NCBI RefSeq assembly: GCF_900156505.1
Contig: NZ_FTPR01000001.1
Span: forward strand, 930,001-994,000
Length of the DNA stretch: 64,000 nt
Source: Yoonia rosea
GTDB lineage: Bacteria; Pseudomonadota; Alphaproteobacteria; Rhodobacterales; Rhodobacteraceae
Reading direction: 5' to 3'
The notes under the pieces: generated by a model
What the model was told of the DNA's origin: nothing
Database searches by the model: none
Seen by the model: the letters and a program-made list of their open reading frames with translations, nothing else
Shown here: piece by piece, positions 34,842 through 43,984 of the stretch
Layout: each line of letters starts with the position of its first letter
Position numbering within the stretch: the stretch's first letter is position 1
Translations under genes and position numbers: made by a program

Positions 34842-35670
34842 CAACCTGCCGCCCCTGCGCGAGGTGATCGCAACGCATGAACTGGCGGCGAAAAAATCGC
34901 TCGGCCAGAACTTTCTGCTCGATCTGAACCTGACAGCCAAGATTGCGCGGCTGGCGGGCGATCTCACTGGCGCTGACGTGCTCGAAATCGGTCCCGGTCC
35001 GGGTGGCCTTACGCGGGGTCTCTTGGCCGAAGGGGCGCGCCGCGTGCTGGCGATTGAAAAAGACCCCCGGTGCATGCCCGCCTTGGCCGAAATTGCCGCA
35101 GCCTATCCCGGCAGGTTACAGGCCATCAACGGCGATGCGCTCACGGTCAATCCGCTCGAACACCTGACACAACCGATCAAGATTACGGCCAACCTGCCCT
35201 ATAACGTCGGCACGGAGCTCTTGGTGCGCTGGCTGACACCACCGGAATGGCCCCCGTTCTGGGACAGCCTGACACTGATGTTCCAACGCGAAGTGGCGCA
35301 AAGGATCGTCGCGACACCGGGCAGCAAAGCCTACGGGCGTCTGGCGCTCTTGGCGCAGTGGCGCACGGATGCCAGGATCGTGCTGGAACTGCCGCCCGAG
35401 GCCTTCAGCCCCCCACCCAAAGTGAATTCCGCCGTGGTCCACCTGACCGCCCTGCCCGCACCGCGCTATCCTGCGGATCCTGCCACGCTCAATAAAGTGG
35501 TGGCCGCCGCGTTCAATCAACGCCGCAAGATGCTGCGCTCGGCACTCAAATCCGTCAGCCCTGATATCGAAGACCACCTGAATGCGGTCGGCATCAAACC
35601 CACGGAACGCGCCGAACAGGTCGGATTAGAGGCCTTCTGCGCTTTGGCAAGAAGCCTCGACGCGTCCTAG
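34828..35670 (+). CDS. rsmA: 16S rRNA dimethyladenosine transferase
   Basis: A 280-residue KsgA/RsmA methyltransferase that dimethylates A1518 and A1519 in helix 45. S-adenosylmethionine-binding [14 protein letters not shown], the catalytic-site [11 protein letters not shown] and C-terminal [14 protein letters not shown] are present. Last gene of the lpt-surA-pdxA-rsmA operon; the dispersed repeat and a convergent terminator follow. Confidence 0.97.
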   Translation: MPVIDNLPPLREVIATHELAAKKSLGQNFLLDLNLTAKIARLAGDLTGADVLEIGPGPGGLTRGLLAEGARRVLAIEKDPRCMPALAEIAAAYPGRLQAINGDALTVNPLEHLTQPIKITANLPYNVGTELLVRWLTPPEWPPFWDSLTLMFQREVAQRIVATPGSKAYGRLALLAQWRTDARIVLELPPEAFSPPPKVNSAVVHLTALPAPRYPADPATLNKVVAAAFNQRRKMLRSALKSVSPDIEDHLNAVGIKPTERAEQVGLEAFCALARSLDAS

Positions 35671-35682
35671 GGCCCTTGGCCC

Positions 35683-35736
35683 CCGGGCTTTCCATGTCCC
35701 ATCAAACTTCCGCCGGAGGCAATCCTGCCCCCGCCA
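35683..35736 (+). repeat. Dispersed intergenic repeat, copy 2
   Basis: Between rsmA and the DUF4167 gene; shares ATCAAACTTCCGCCGGAGGC and AATCCTGCCCCCGCC with the other copies. It sits immediately before the convergent terminator. Confidence 0.75.
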
Positions 35737-35742
35737 AACAAA

Positions 35743-35766
35743 AAGCCCCCCGAAATCGGAGGGCTT
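35743..35766. terminator. Bidirectional terminator between rsmA and DUF4167
   Basis: AAGCCCCCCGA pairs with TCGGAGGGCTT (one mismatch, two-base loop). T-rich tails occur on both strands (TTTTTGTTT on minus; TGTCTTTATT on plus). Confidence 0.8.
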
Positions 35767-35770
35767 GTCT

Positions 35771-36286
35771 TTATTCAGCAGCCTCTGGGGCGCTGTCGCT
35801 CTTTGGCCCCTCATCGGGGGCCTTGCGCGGTTTGCGCGGCTGACGCGGGCGCTTGGGCTTGGCCTCGGGCGTTTCCACCAGGCCGCTGTCACCTTCGTGC
35901 ACATGATCCGGCTGATCCGTCTCCAAGGGCGCGTTCGCGGCCTCTTCCTGCGCGTTCAAACGTTCCTGACGCTCGCGGTCACGCTCGGCCTGACGCTGAC
36001 GGTTCTGTTCTTCCTGTTCTTCGCGCTTTGCATCCACTTCGCGCTGCGCCTCGGCCAGCATCCGCGTGTAGTGCTCTGCGTGTTGGGCAAAGTTTTCCGC
36101 ATCCACACGGTCGCCTGACAAAACGGCATCGCGGTGAAGTTGGTTATATTTTTCAATAATTTGCTGCGGCGTACCGCGCACTTTGCCATCAGGGCCCGAG
36201 CTGTCAAACACCCGGTTGATGATGTTACCGCCCGTGGGTCGGTTGTTGCGATTTTTATTTCGCGACCGTGACTTAGATGATCTCAT
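35771..36286 (-). CDS. DUF4167-domain protein
   Basis: A 171-residue highly charged protein. The first 75 residues (RSRNKNRNNRPTGGNIINRV, FDSSGPDGKVRGTPQQIIEK, YNQLHRDA) are the DUF4167 domain found in alphaproteobacteria. Residues 80-110 are a Glu/Arg/Gln-rich single helix; the tail is Lys/Pro-rich (PKRPRQPRKPRK). It may bind RNA or ribosomes given its composition, but function is unestablished. Proximity to prmC-prfA is a common association. Confidence 0.88.
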   Translation of the reverse strand: MRSSKSRSRNKNRNNRPTGGNIINRVFDSSGPDGKVRGTPQQIIEKYNQLHRDAVLSGDRVDAENFAQHAEHYTRMLAEAQREVDAKREEQEEQNRQRQAERDRERQERLNAQEEAANAPLETDQPDHVHEGDSGLVETPEAKPKRPRQPRKPRKAPDEGPKSDSAPEAAE

Positions 36287-36504
36287 AAGTTGCTTTCAAG
36301 CCTTTGGCTGTCGTTGCTGGGCCAATGTCGCGCCAAAAGCGCGTCTCAAATCTGTAGCCTTGCGATGTTTGGCGGCTGATCGGGGGGAGGTTAGTGGCGA
36401 GCCTCGTCCCATCCGATGGGAATGAATAAGCATGTGGGCGAGTGCAAGACAAGACTAAAGTGAGTAAAAGGCGCGTTTTTGCCGGTTAATGTGGTGCTGG
36501 CGGG

Positions 36505-37353
36505 TCAGGAGCGCCGGGTTTTGCCGGTTACAACGCGGTCACGGCCATCAAGGTCGGGAATCACAAAAACATGCGCCAGCCCCCCCTGCCGCATCAGTTC
36601 AGCCACAGCTTTGCCTTGCGTCGATCCGATCTCAAAGATCAACCGGCCCTCCGGTTCCAGCACATGCTGCGCCTGCGCAATGATGGTGCGGTAGGCGGAC
36701 AAACCATCTGCTTCATCGGTGAGTGCCAAACGCGGTTCCCATTCGCGCACATCACGCGACAGGCCCGCCATTTCATCGGCGGCAATATAGGGCGGGTTCG
36801 CCACGATCAGATCAAAGGGCCGCCTGATACCCGCCATCCAGTCGCTTTGCACAAAGGTTGCTCTGTCATCCACGTGGTTGCGCTGCGCGTTGCGCAAGGC
36901 CACGGCAAGCGCCTTGGGCGACACATCGGCCCCCACACCGACCGCGCCCGGGTTTTCCGCCAGCAGCGTGATCAGAATACAACCAGACCCCGTCCCGAGA
37001 TCCAGCACACGCGCGAAGGGATCGCGCAACGCCACATCAATCAGCGTTTCCGTTTCAGGGCGCGGGTCGAGCACATCCTTTGTCACCTCGAAATCGCGCC
37101 CATAAAACGCACGTGACCCGATCAGATGCGACACAGGCTCGAACCGCGACCGGCGCGCGATCAGGTGATCAAACCGTGTCATGACCTCTGCCGACACAGG
37201 CTCTGGCAAGATCAGCGTCAGCCGCCCTGCATCCGCGCCAGAGGCATAAGCAAAGAGCTTGCGCGCATCCCGCGCGGCATCAGGCACACCGGCTTTGGTC
37301 AGGTGCTGAACAGCCGCTGCCAGAACCTGACTGCCGGTTCTGGCGTCATTCAC
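36505..37353 (-). CDS. prmC: Release factor glutamine methyltransferase
   Basis: A 282-residue PrmC/HemK with N-terminal helical domain and Rossmann methyltransferase domain: [16 protein letters not shown] and the catalytic NPPY in VANPPYIA. It methylates the glutamine of the GGQ motif in release factors; its substrate gene prfA lies directly upstream with a 4-base overlap. The gap of 218 bases to DUF4167 probably holds that gene's promoter. Confidence 0.97.
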   Translation of the reverse strand: MNDARTGSQVLAAAVQHLTKAGVPDAARDARKLFAYASGADAGRLTLILPEPVSAEVMTRFDHLIARRSRFEPVSHLIGSRAFYGRDFEVTKDVLDPRPETETLIDVALRDPFARVLDLGTGSGCILITLLAENPGAVGVGADVSPKALAVALRNAQRNHVDDRATFVQSDWMAGIRRPFDLIVANPPYIAADEMAGLSRDVREWEPRLALTDEADGLSAYRTIIAQAQHVLEPEGRLIFEIGSTQGKAVAELMRQGGLAHVFVIPDLDGRDRVVTGKTRRS

Positions 37354-38405
37354 GCGCCCATCTCGGCCAACATCGTGGCTTGTGCGTCAGATTGCAGGGC
37401 ATCGATGATTTCATCCAGATCGCCCTGCATCACCTGCCCCAAGGAATAGAGCGTGAGGTTGATCCGGTGATCCGTCAGGCGCCCTTGCGGGAAGTTGTAG
37501 GTTCTGATCCGCTCCGAGCGGTCGCCCGAGCCGACCTGGCTTTTCCGATCCGCAGAGCGTTGGCTGTCCACGCGCTGGCGCTCCATATCAAACAGCCGCG
37601 TTTTCAGCACCTGCATCGCAATCTCGCGGTTGCGGTGCTGGGATTTCTCGGAACTGACAACAATGATGCCGGTGGGAATATGCAGGATCCGCACCGCACT
37701 GTCCGTGGTATTGACGTGCTGTCCCCCCGATCCGGAGGCACGCATTGTATCAATGCGGAGATCATTCGCGTTGATCTCGATATCGACGTCTTCCGCCTCG
37801 GGCAGCACGGCCACCGTCGCAGCAGAGGTATGAATGCGCCCGCCACTCTCGGTTTCAGGCACGCGCTGCACGCGGTGCACGCCGCTTTCGTATTTCAGCC
37901 TTGCGAAGACACCATCACCGACAACCCGCGCGACAACCTCTTTCACGCCGCCAAGTTCGCTCAGGCTTTCTTCGAGGATTTCGAATTTCCAGCCCTGCTT
38001 TTCGGCATAACGCTGATACATCCGCAGCAAATCTGCCGCGAAAAGCCCCGCTTCATCACCGCCCGTGCCGGGCCGGATTTCCAGCAATGCAGGGCGGCCG
38101 TCAGCGGCATCTTTGGGCAAAAGCGCCAGCTGCACGTCATGTTCTGACGCTTCCAGCGCCGCTTTCAAATCAGGCAATTCCGCCTCGGCCAGTTCCTTCA
38201 TCTCCGGATCGGCCAGCATCGCCTCGGCATCAGCGATCTGCGCGAGCAGGTCCTTGTAGGCGGTCACGGTTTCCACGACGGGGCGCAGATCGGCATATTC
38301 CTTGCCCAATTTGGCGATATCATTGCCGGCGGCACCACTGGACATTTTCGCCTCCAGAAACTGGAAACGGTCAATCAGCTGTTCAATTTTATCAGATGCG
38401 ATCAT
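37350..38405 (-). CDS. prfA: Peptide chain release factor 1
   Basis: A 351-residue RF1 terminating at UAA and UAG. GGQ motif in [18 protein letters not shown], PxT-type recognition region near 180-190 and typical [13 protein letters not shown]. Overlaps prmC by ATGA, so factor and modifier are made together. Confidence 0.98.
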   Translation of the reverse strand: MIASDKIEQLIDRFQFLEAKMSSGAAGNDIAKLGKEYADLRPVVETVTAYKDLLAQIADAEAMLADPEMKELAEAELPDLKAALEASEHDVQLALLPKDAADGRPALLEIRPGTGGDEAGLFAADLLRMYQRYAEKQGWKFEILEESLSELGGVKEVVARVVGDGVFARLKYESGVHRVQRVPETESGGRIHTSAATVAVLPEAEDVDIEINANDLRIDTMRASGSGGQHVNTTDSAVRILHIPTGIIVVSSEKSQHRNREIAMQVLKTRLFDMERQRVDSQRSADRKSQVGSGDRSERIRTYNFPQGRLTDHRINLTLYSLGQVMQGDLDEIIDALQSDAQATMLAEMGA

Positions 38406-38423
38406 GGATCACCGATTGGCGGA

Positions 38424-38855
38424 TCAAAGCGGCTCGGTCAAGGGGGCAAGCGTTTCAAGCCAGCTTTCAACGCGGGCCTTGTTCACACCCATATCGGACT
38501 GGCCGAACCGCAACCTGCCATAAATCACAAGCAGATCGTCCTGCACGGCAACAGTTGTATGATCTGGAAACCCCCACAAAAGCGACCGTGTCTGAAAAGT
38601 CATCATACCCTCTGCTACACTGCCCGCCAGCAACCGTGTCCGTGGTGTCGCCAAGGCCCGCTGTTCAGCCAGCGCCAGCACGTCGGCAGCGGGGGCATTG
38701 ATGCGGCGCACGGCAAGGAACGACCCCGGCCCCTCCGTATCGCCCGGCGCAGTCACTTCGGGCACTTGATGCCAGCGCGCTATGTCCGTCGGCGCAAACC
38801 GCACATAGGCCATAAGACCGGCAACAATGAGAATGATCAGATAAAGAATGCGCAT
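38424..38855 (-). CDS. DUF1499-domain membrane-anchored protein
   Basis: A 143-residue protein with an N-terminal membrane segment (MRILYLIILIVAGLMAYVRF) and a DUF1499-like domain ending LLVIYGRLRFGQSDMGVNKARVESWL. The topology suggests a periplasmic domain. Function unknown. It lies 18 bases upstream of prfA on the same strand, so it may head that transcript. Confidence 0.85.
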   Translation of the reverse strand: MRILYLIILIVAGLMAYVRFAPTDIARWHQVPEVTAPGDTEGPGSFLAVRRINAPAADVLALAEQRALATPRTRLLAGSVAEGMMTFQTRSLLWGFPDHTTVAVQDDLLVIYGRLRFGQSDMGVNKARVESWLETLAPLTEPL

Positions 38856-38912
38856 AGGGCCCTCATAATTAATTTAAAATGCACCTAATGCGCCGCTGGC
38901 CACTTGTGAAGC

Positions 38913-39854
38913 CTAGCGGTACGGCACACCCGGCAAGATCGACAGCATTTCAAACATCAAATTCGCCCCTGTCAGCGCAGTATTGCCCGACGGATCATAG
39001 GGCGGCGACACCTCGACCAGATCGCAGCCCACGATATTCAAGCCCCGCAAACCACGGATCAGCTCCATCGCCTGCGGTGTGGTCAGCCCGCCAATCTCGG
39101 GCGTGCCTGTGCCCGGCGCATAGGCGGGGTCCAGACTGTCGATGTCATAGGTGATATAACAGGGCTGATCGCCGATCGCGGCCTTGATCTCGGCCGCGAG
39201 GGGCGTCAGCGACTTATGCCACAACGCGGGCGCAAGATATTGGTTGAACCCCCAGCCCGCGGCTTCGGTAAAATCATCTGCGGTATAACCCGTACCCCGC
39301 AGCCCGATCTGGAACACCTTGTTGGCGGTAATCAGCCCCTCCTCATAGGCACGACGAAACACTGTACCGTGGGTCTCGCGTTCGCCGAACATCTCGTCGT
39401 TCACATCGGCATGGGCATCGACATGGATCAGCGCGACCGGCCCGTGTTTTGCCGCCACCGCGCGCAGCACAGGCAAGGTCAGCGTGTGATCACCGCCCAG
39501 CGTCATCGGAATGAAATCATGCTTGAGGTGTGAAGTATAAGTATCTGTAATAATGCGGATACTTTCCGATAGCGAAAACGTATTGATCGCCACATCCCCG
39601 ATGTCGGCACATTGCAGCGCATCAAAGGGGGCCGCACCCGTCTGGATGTTATAGGGGCGGATCATCGCCGATTGTTCGCGCAATTGCTTGGGCCCCATCC
39701 GCGTCCCTGATCGCCAAGAGGTGCCGATATCCATCGGAATGCCGATAAATCCCACATCAAGCCCTTGCGCGCTGCTCACATCCGGCAAACGCATAAAGGT
39801 CTGCGGCCCTGAAAACCGCGCCAGATCATTCCCTGATATCGGTTGGTTTGGCAT
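38913..39854 (-). CDS. Ureohydrolase (agmatinase family), second of pair
   Basis: A 313-residue arginase/agmatinase-fold enzyme. Metal ligands: H in LGGDHTLTLP, HVDAHADV and the aspartates of TYDIDSLDPAYAPGTGTPE. It releases urea from a guanidino compound; agmatine, guanidinobutyrate, guanidinopropionate or guanidine are candidates. I use ATG 39854 (MPNQPISGND), which overlaps by one base the stop of the upstream paralogue, so the two are translationally coupled. Confidence 0.88.
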   Translation of the reverse strand: MPNQPISGNDLARFSGPQTFMRLPDVSSAQGLDVGFIGIPMDIGTSWRSGTRMGPKQLREQSAMIRPYNIQTGAAPFDALQCADIGDVAINTFSLSESIRIITDTYTSHLKHDFIPMTLGGDHTLTLPVLRAVAAKHGPVALIHVDAHADVNDEMFGERETHGTVFRRAYEEGLITANKVFQIGLRGTGYTADDFTEAAGWGFNQYLAPALWHKSLTPLAAEIKAAIGDQPCYITYDIDSLDPAYAPGTGTPEIGGLTTPQAMELIRGLRGLNIVGCDLVEVSPPYDPSGNTALTGANLMFEMLSILPGVPYR

Positions 39855-40825
39855 CACTTTTTCCTTTTGTTCCAGAGTGAAAGACAGCAAAGCTCCATTG
39901 CGATATGTGCCCCCGCAATCGCGGTGGCGCCCGTGGTATCATAGGGCGGCGAAACTTCGACCACATCCCCCCCCACCATGTCGATCCCCGCGATATCCCG
40001 CAGGATCGCGGCGGCCTGCCAAGACGCCAGACCACCCCAGACAGGCGTGCCGGTGCCCGGCGCAAAAGCGGGATCAAGTGCGTCAATATCAAAGCTCACA
40101 TAGGTCGGATGATCGCCCACGCGTGCTTTGATCTGTTCGGCCACCCAACCGCTGCCCTTTTCGTGGCACCTGCGGGCGGCAATATAGGGCATCCCCAAAT
40201 AGTCTGCGCATTCCGTCCGAATGCCGATCTGGATCGAGCGCGTCACATCAACAAGGCCCAGTTTCACCGCCTTATACATCATCGTGCCGTGATCAATGCG
40301 GGCCATATCGTCATCCGGCCAAAGATCGGAATGGGCGTCAAACTGCACCACCGACATCGGCCCGTATTTTGCGGCATAGGCGCGCAGGATCGGCAGGGTG
40401 ATAAAGTGATCACCGCCCAAGGTCACCGCTCCGCAGCCCTGCCCCAATATTCCCGCTGTATGGGCCTCTACCAGATCGGGCACACCGGCCACATTGGCAT
40501 AATCAAAGGCCATATCGCCATAATCGGCGATGGCGAACTCGCTCAATGGATCAAACCCGTCCCAGCCGTAAGGCGGATCATAAGGTTGCAGGCTTGACGC
40601 CTCGCGGATCGCGCGGGGCCCGAAACGGGTGCCCGGGCGGTGGGTGACGGCCTGATCGAATGGCACACCTGTGACGGCCAGATCAAAGCCCGTCAGATCC
40701 TTGGTGTACATCCGGCGCAAGAACGACGTGGCCCCGCCAAAAGCGTTTTCATAGGCCAACCCACGCCGATCTACCGCCGTAAATGCCCCGTCGACCGCCT
40801 CTTTCGCTTTATCAAGTGTCACCAC
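39854..40825 (-). CDS. Ureohydrolase (agmatinase family), first of pair
   Basis: A 323-residue paralogue of the next gene, with complete metal motifs: LGGDHFITLP, QFDAHSDLWPD and SFDIDALDPAFAPGTGTPV. The two differ in the N-terminal 70 residues and substrate loops, which suggests different substrates or a mixed complex. The intergenic repeat lies just upstream of its start, after an M20 amidohydrolase gene on the same strand. Confidence 0.88.
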   Translation of the reverse strand: MVTLDKAKEAVDGAFTAVDRRGLAYENAFGGATSFLRRMYTKDLTGFDLAVTGVPFDQAVTHRPGTRFGPRAIREASSLQPYDPPYGWDGFDPLSEFAIADYGDMAFDYANVAGVPDLVEAHTAGILGQGCGAVTLGGDHFITLPILRAYAAKYGPMSVVQFDAHSDLWPDDDMARIDHGTMMYKAVKLGLVDVTRSIQIGIRTECADYLGMPYIAARRCHEKGSGWVAEQIKARVGDHPTYVSFDIDALDPAFAPGTGTPVWGGLASWQAAAILRDIAGIDMVGGDVVEVSPPYDTTGATAIAGAHIAMELCCLSLWNKRKK

Positions 40826-40832
40826 ACCACCT

Positions 40833-40880
40833 CATTTTCCATGTTCAATCAAACTTCCGCCGGAGGCTCCTGCCCCCGGA
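40833..40880 (+). repeat. Dispersed intergenic repeat, copy 3
   Basis: Between the M20 amidohydrolase and the first ureohydrolase; shares AATCAAACTTCCGCCGGAGG and CTCCTGCCCCC with copies at 24823 and 35683. Here the flanking genes are on the minus strand, opposite to the repeat orientation. Confidence 0.7.
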
Positions 40881-40889
40881 CCGCGCGCC

Positions 40890-42047
40890 TTAGGCCGCTG
40901 GCAAAGCCCGCTCGACCAACCGCGCGAAATAGGACGCCCCCACAGGGGCCGCCCCATCGGCAAAATCATACTTGGGGTGATGCAACCCCGCACTGTCGCC
41001 GTTACCGACATACACATAGGCACCGGGGCGCTTTTCGAGAAAATAGGAAAAATCCTCTGCCCCCATGTCATACTGGCGGGCATCGTCCACATCCGGCGAG
41101 ATTTCCCGCGCGACAGCGGCGGCAAAGGCAGTCTTTTCAGGGTCATTGATCGTGGCCGGATAGCCGCGTTCGTAAATTACCTCGGCCTGCACACCGTAAG
41201 CTGCCGCATGGCCCGCGACGATCTCGGTCAGCCGCTTTTCCACCATGTCCTGCACCGATTTTGCCATCGTGCGGACTGTGCCGTTGATATAGGCTTTCTC
41301 GGGGACGATGTTATCGGCTGATCCCGTATGAATTTGCGTGACCGAGACGACCAGATCCTCGAACGGCACATGGTTGCGGCTCACAATCGTCTGGATCGCA
41401 TTGACCATCCCCACAGCCGCAACCACCGGATCAGCGGTTTCGTAAGGGTAGGCCCCGTGCCCGCCGATCCCTGTGATATGAATATGAAAGCTATCGACAG
41501 CGGCCATAATCGGCCCCGGGGTGGTATAGAAGGCCCCCACCGCATCGCCCGGTCCACTGTGCAGGGCATAGACCTCGGCGATATCAAACCGCTCGAGAAT
41601 ACCTTCCCTGACCATCACCTCACCGCCGCCGCCATTCTCTTCGGCAGGCTGGAAAATCAACGCCACGCGCCCCGCAAAATTGCGCGTTTCCGCCAGATAA
41701 CGCGCCGCCCCCAGCAGCATCGTCGTATGCCCGTCATGGCCGCAGGCATGCATCCGGCCCGCCACCTTTGAGGCATACTCCAACCCCGTTTCCTCTTGCA
41801 TCGGGAGCGCATCCATGTCGGCGCGCAGACCAATGGTCGGTCCCGCGGCCTTGCCGTTGATAATCGCCACGACGCCGGATGTCGCAATCCCTTCATGGAT
41901 CTCATCGACACCAAATGCGCGCAGTTTCTCGACCACGAAAGCCGCCGTTTCATGGCAGTCAAACCCCAACTCGGGATGCTGGTGCAGATGCCTGCGCCAT
42001 GCGGTCATATCCTCCGCAAAATCGGCGATACGGTTAATCACTGGCAT
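40890..42047 (-). CDS. M20-family amidohydrolase (hippurate hydrolase-like)
   Basis: A 385-residue M20D peptidase/amidohydrolase. Metal site residues are in HACGHDGHT, FQPAEENGGG and a final histidine near HHPKYDF; the lid domain insertion spans about 185-300. Relatives cleave N-acyl amino acids (hippurate, N-acetyl amino acids, indole conjugates). The ATG at 42047 gives the normal length; upstream in-frame codons run antisense into mazG. It precedes two ureohydrolases on the same strand. Confidence 0.9.
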   Translation of the reverse strand: MPVINRIADFAEDMTAWRRHLHQHPELGFDCHETAAFVVEKLRAFGVDEIHEGIATSGVVAIINGKAAGPTIGLRADMDALPMQEETGLEYASKVAGRMHACGHDGHTTMLLGAARYLAETRNFAGRVALIFQPAEENGGGGEVMVREGILERFDIAEVYALHSGPGDAVGAFYTTPGPIMAAVDSFHIHITGIGGHGAYPYETADPVVAAVGMVNAIQTIVSRNHVPFEDLVVSVTQIHTGSADNIVPEKAYINGTVRTMAKSVQDMVEKRLTEIVAGHAAAYGVQAEVIYERGYPATINDPEKTAFAAAVAREISPDVDDARQYDMGAEDFSYFLEKRPGAYVYVGNGDSAGLHHPKYDFADGAAPVGASYFARLVERALPAA

Positions 42048-42110
42048 GTCTGGTGCTCCGGGAGTTCTGCTCTTACGGTGCCACTTGACCCCAACAAGAG
42101 GCCCCGTGCA

Positions 42111-42929
42111 ATGCCTGATGACACCCTGATCCATGATCCCGATGGCGGAATGCCGCGTCTGCTGGAAATCATGCGCCGCCTGCGTGATCCCGACACCGGC
42201 TGCCCTTGGGATATCGCACAGGATTTCGCCAGCATCGCCCCCTACACCATTGAAGAGGCCTATGAGGTCGCTGATGCCATCGCCCGCGCCGACTGGAAGG
42301 ATCTTGAGGGTGAATTGGGCGATCTTCTGCTGCAAACCGTTTATCACACGCAGATGGGGTCCGAGGCGGGGCATTTCACCTTTGACAGCGTGGTCAAGGC
42401 GATTGCCGACAAGATGGTCGCGCGGCATCCGCATGTCTTTGGTGACGAATCGCGTGATAAAAGCCCCGCGCAACAAACCCAGGACTGGGAAAGGATCAAA
42501 GCCGCCGAACGCGCAGGCAAGGCCCAGACCCGCACGCTGGACGGTATCGCCACCGGCCTGCCCGCCCTGACCCGCGCGGTCAAACTGCAAAACCGGGCGG
42601 CCCGTGTGGGCTTTGACTGGCCCGACACATCCCATGTGATCGCCAAGATCGTAGAAGAGGCCGGTGAATTGGTCGAAGCGCGCGCGACCTTGTCCCAAAC
42701 AGAGGTCGCCGAAGAATTCGGTGATCTGATGTTTGTGGTGGCCAATCTTGCCCGCCATCTTGATATCGATCCCGAAACCGCCCTGCGTGCCGCCAACGCC
42801 AAATTTACACGGCGCTTTGAGGCGGTAGAAGATGCATTGAAAGCAAAGGGTAAAACCCCCGCTGACAGCGATCTGGCCGAGATGGACGCGCTATGGGATC
42901 AGGTTAAAGCGGCCGAAAAGGCGCGTTGA
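42111..42929 (+). CDS. mazG: Nucleoside triphosphate pyrophosphohydrolase MazG
   Basis: A 272-residue protein with two MazG domains (about 15-120 and 150-250). Metal-binding E-x-x-E-x-x-x-D patterns are visible in TIEEAYEVADAI, LEGELGDLLLQ and EEAGELVEA, AEEFGDLMF. It hydrolyses NTPs to NMPs and pyrophosphate. I choose ATG 42111 (MPDDTLIHDP), divergent from the M20 gene, rather than an upstream ATG inside that gene. Confidence 0.93.
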   Translation: MPDDTLIHDPDGGMPRLLEIMRRLRDPDTGCPWDIAQDFASIAPYTIEEAYEVADAIARADWKDLEGELGDLLLQTVYHTQMGSEAGHFTFDSVVKAIADKMVARHPHVFGDESRDKSPAQQTQDWERIKAAERAGKAQTRTLDGIATGLPALTRAVKLQNRAARVGFDWPDTSHVIAKIVEEAGELVEARATLSQTEVAEEFGDLMFVVANLARHLDIDPETALRAANAKFTRRFEAVEDALKAKGKTPADSDLAEMDALWDQVKAAEKAR

Positions 42930-42972
42930 CCCACGCGCGACACCACTTGCCTGACAGCAAAGAAGCATTCGA

Positions 42973-43647
42973 ATGGTCGCTATGATGAATTTTGCACCAA
43001 CAACCGAAGATTACGGACTGCTCGCCATGCCTTTGGCTGCGGCGGCGCAGGCTTATGAAAGGCTGTTTGCGGCGGCTGACCAGTCACTGACGCGGCAGAA
43101 CATCGAGGGCAAGCCGTCCGCGCTTTTTCACGCACTCGAACCACTGACCATGGCACTTGACCGAACCATGCTGATTGCCCACGGGCCAACCTGGACCAGC
43201 TATTTTGCAAACGGGCTGCTTGGGTCCGATGCAGTCCTGCCCGTGTCGCGTATCGCGGCCATGAACGGGTGCACCGGCCTGCGTATCTGCCGATCATCCA
43301 AAGCGACGCTTCTTGAGGTCTATGAAAGCCCCGAACGCGGTGGCGATGGTTTAAATCTGCGCCGCACGATCTATGCCGCGCAGGATGGCAAATGGACATT
43401 CGGCAACAGCGGCACCCCATATCCATTTGAAAGCACTGAACAATACACAGAGAAGCGCATCAAAGACCGGTTCACACCAAAGCATCTGGATGCCATGCTT
43501 GACGGCCTTGGTGCACCCGTGACCCCCCTGCCACCTCTCGATCAGCATAACGCGGTGCTTTTTGTGCAGGATGGCGCAAAGGCATCGCGGCTTACGTTAT
43601 ATTCCTATGCGCAGGTGCAGGCCAAAGAACCGTGGAAGCGCAACTAG
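42973..43647 (+). CDS. Hypothetical protein, 224 aa
   Basis: A soluble protein starting MVAMMNFAPTTEDYGLL. It has no signal peptide or membrane helix. A central segment with NGCTGLRICRSSKATLLEVYESPE and a tryptophan-rich GKWTFGNSGTPYPFE look like an alpha/beta fold, but I recognise no family. Codon use matches neighbours, so it is probably a genuine gene. It converges with the small lipoprotein gene, their ends overlapping by 4 bases. Confidence 0.7.
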   Translation: MVAMMNFAPTTEDYGLLAMPLAAAAQAYERLFAAADQSLTRQNIEGKPSALFHALEPLTMALDRTMLIAHGPTWTSYFANGLLGSDAVLPVSRIAAMNGCTGLRICRSSKATLLEVYESPERGGDGLNLRRTIYAAQDGKWTFGNSGTPYPFESTEQYTEKRIKDRFTPKHLDAMLDGLGAPVTPLPPLDQHNAVLFVQDGAKASRLTLYSYAQVQAKEPWKRN

Positions 43648-43949
43648 GTCAACGCGCAAGCAACACGGTGCCCGTCTGTCGCACGCGCCAAAAGCCCATC
43701 CACGAATGTGGCATGCACGAATTTCACGTCAATCGCTTCGTCATAAATGTAAGATAAACAAACGGTATCTTCAGCACCAGATGCGCGGCTTTCGAATTGA
43801 TGTGCGCCAATAACAGCAGCGACTTGCGCCTGATCCATCCCAACTTCGAGCCGATTTGCCAGACTGTCAGAACTTGCGAAAATCGCGGGCTGTTCGCAGG
43901 CGGCCAATAGCAGAGCGGCGGCGGCCAGAACTGTTTTCAGATGTGACAT
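43644..43949 (-). CDS. Small predicted lipoprotein (BamE/SmpA-like motif)
   Basis: A 101-residue protein with a signal peptide and lipobox LLLAAC (Cys 18), followed by NRLEVGMDQAQVAAVIGAHQFES, which resembles the SmpA/BamE-type G-M-x-x-x-x-V repeat, and a later VCLSYIYDEA. Two further cysteines could form a disulfide. I start at 43949 (MSHLKTVLAA), giving the signal peptide; upstream in-frame sequence overlaps the ABC-F gene end. Role unknown. Confidence 0.75.
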   Translation of the reverse strand: MSHLKTVLAAAALLLAACEQPAIFASSDSLANRLEVGMDQAQVAAVIGAHQFESRASGAEDTVCLSYIYDEAIDVKFVHATFVDGLLARATDGHRVACALT

Positions 43950-43984
43950 TTCTTTCCCCGGTCGTGGTAAACTATGATGACAGG

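Noticed and set aside
42048..42758. Upstream in-frame extension of the M20 amidohydrolase
   Set aside because: It is antisense to mazG; the normal family length is obtained from ATG 42047.
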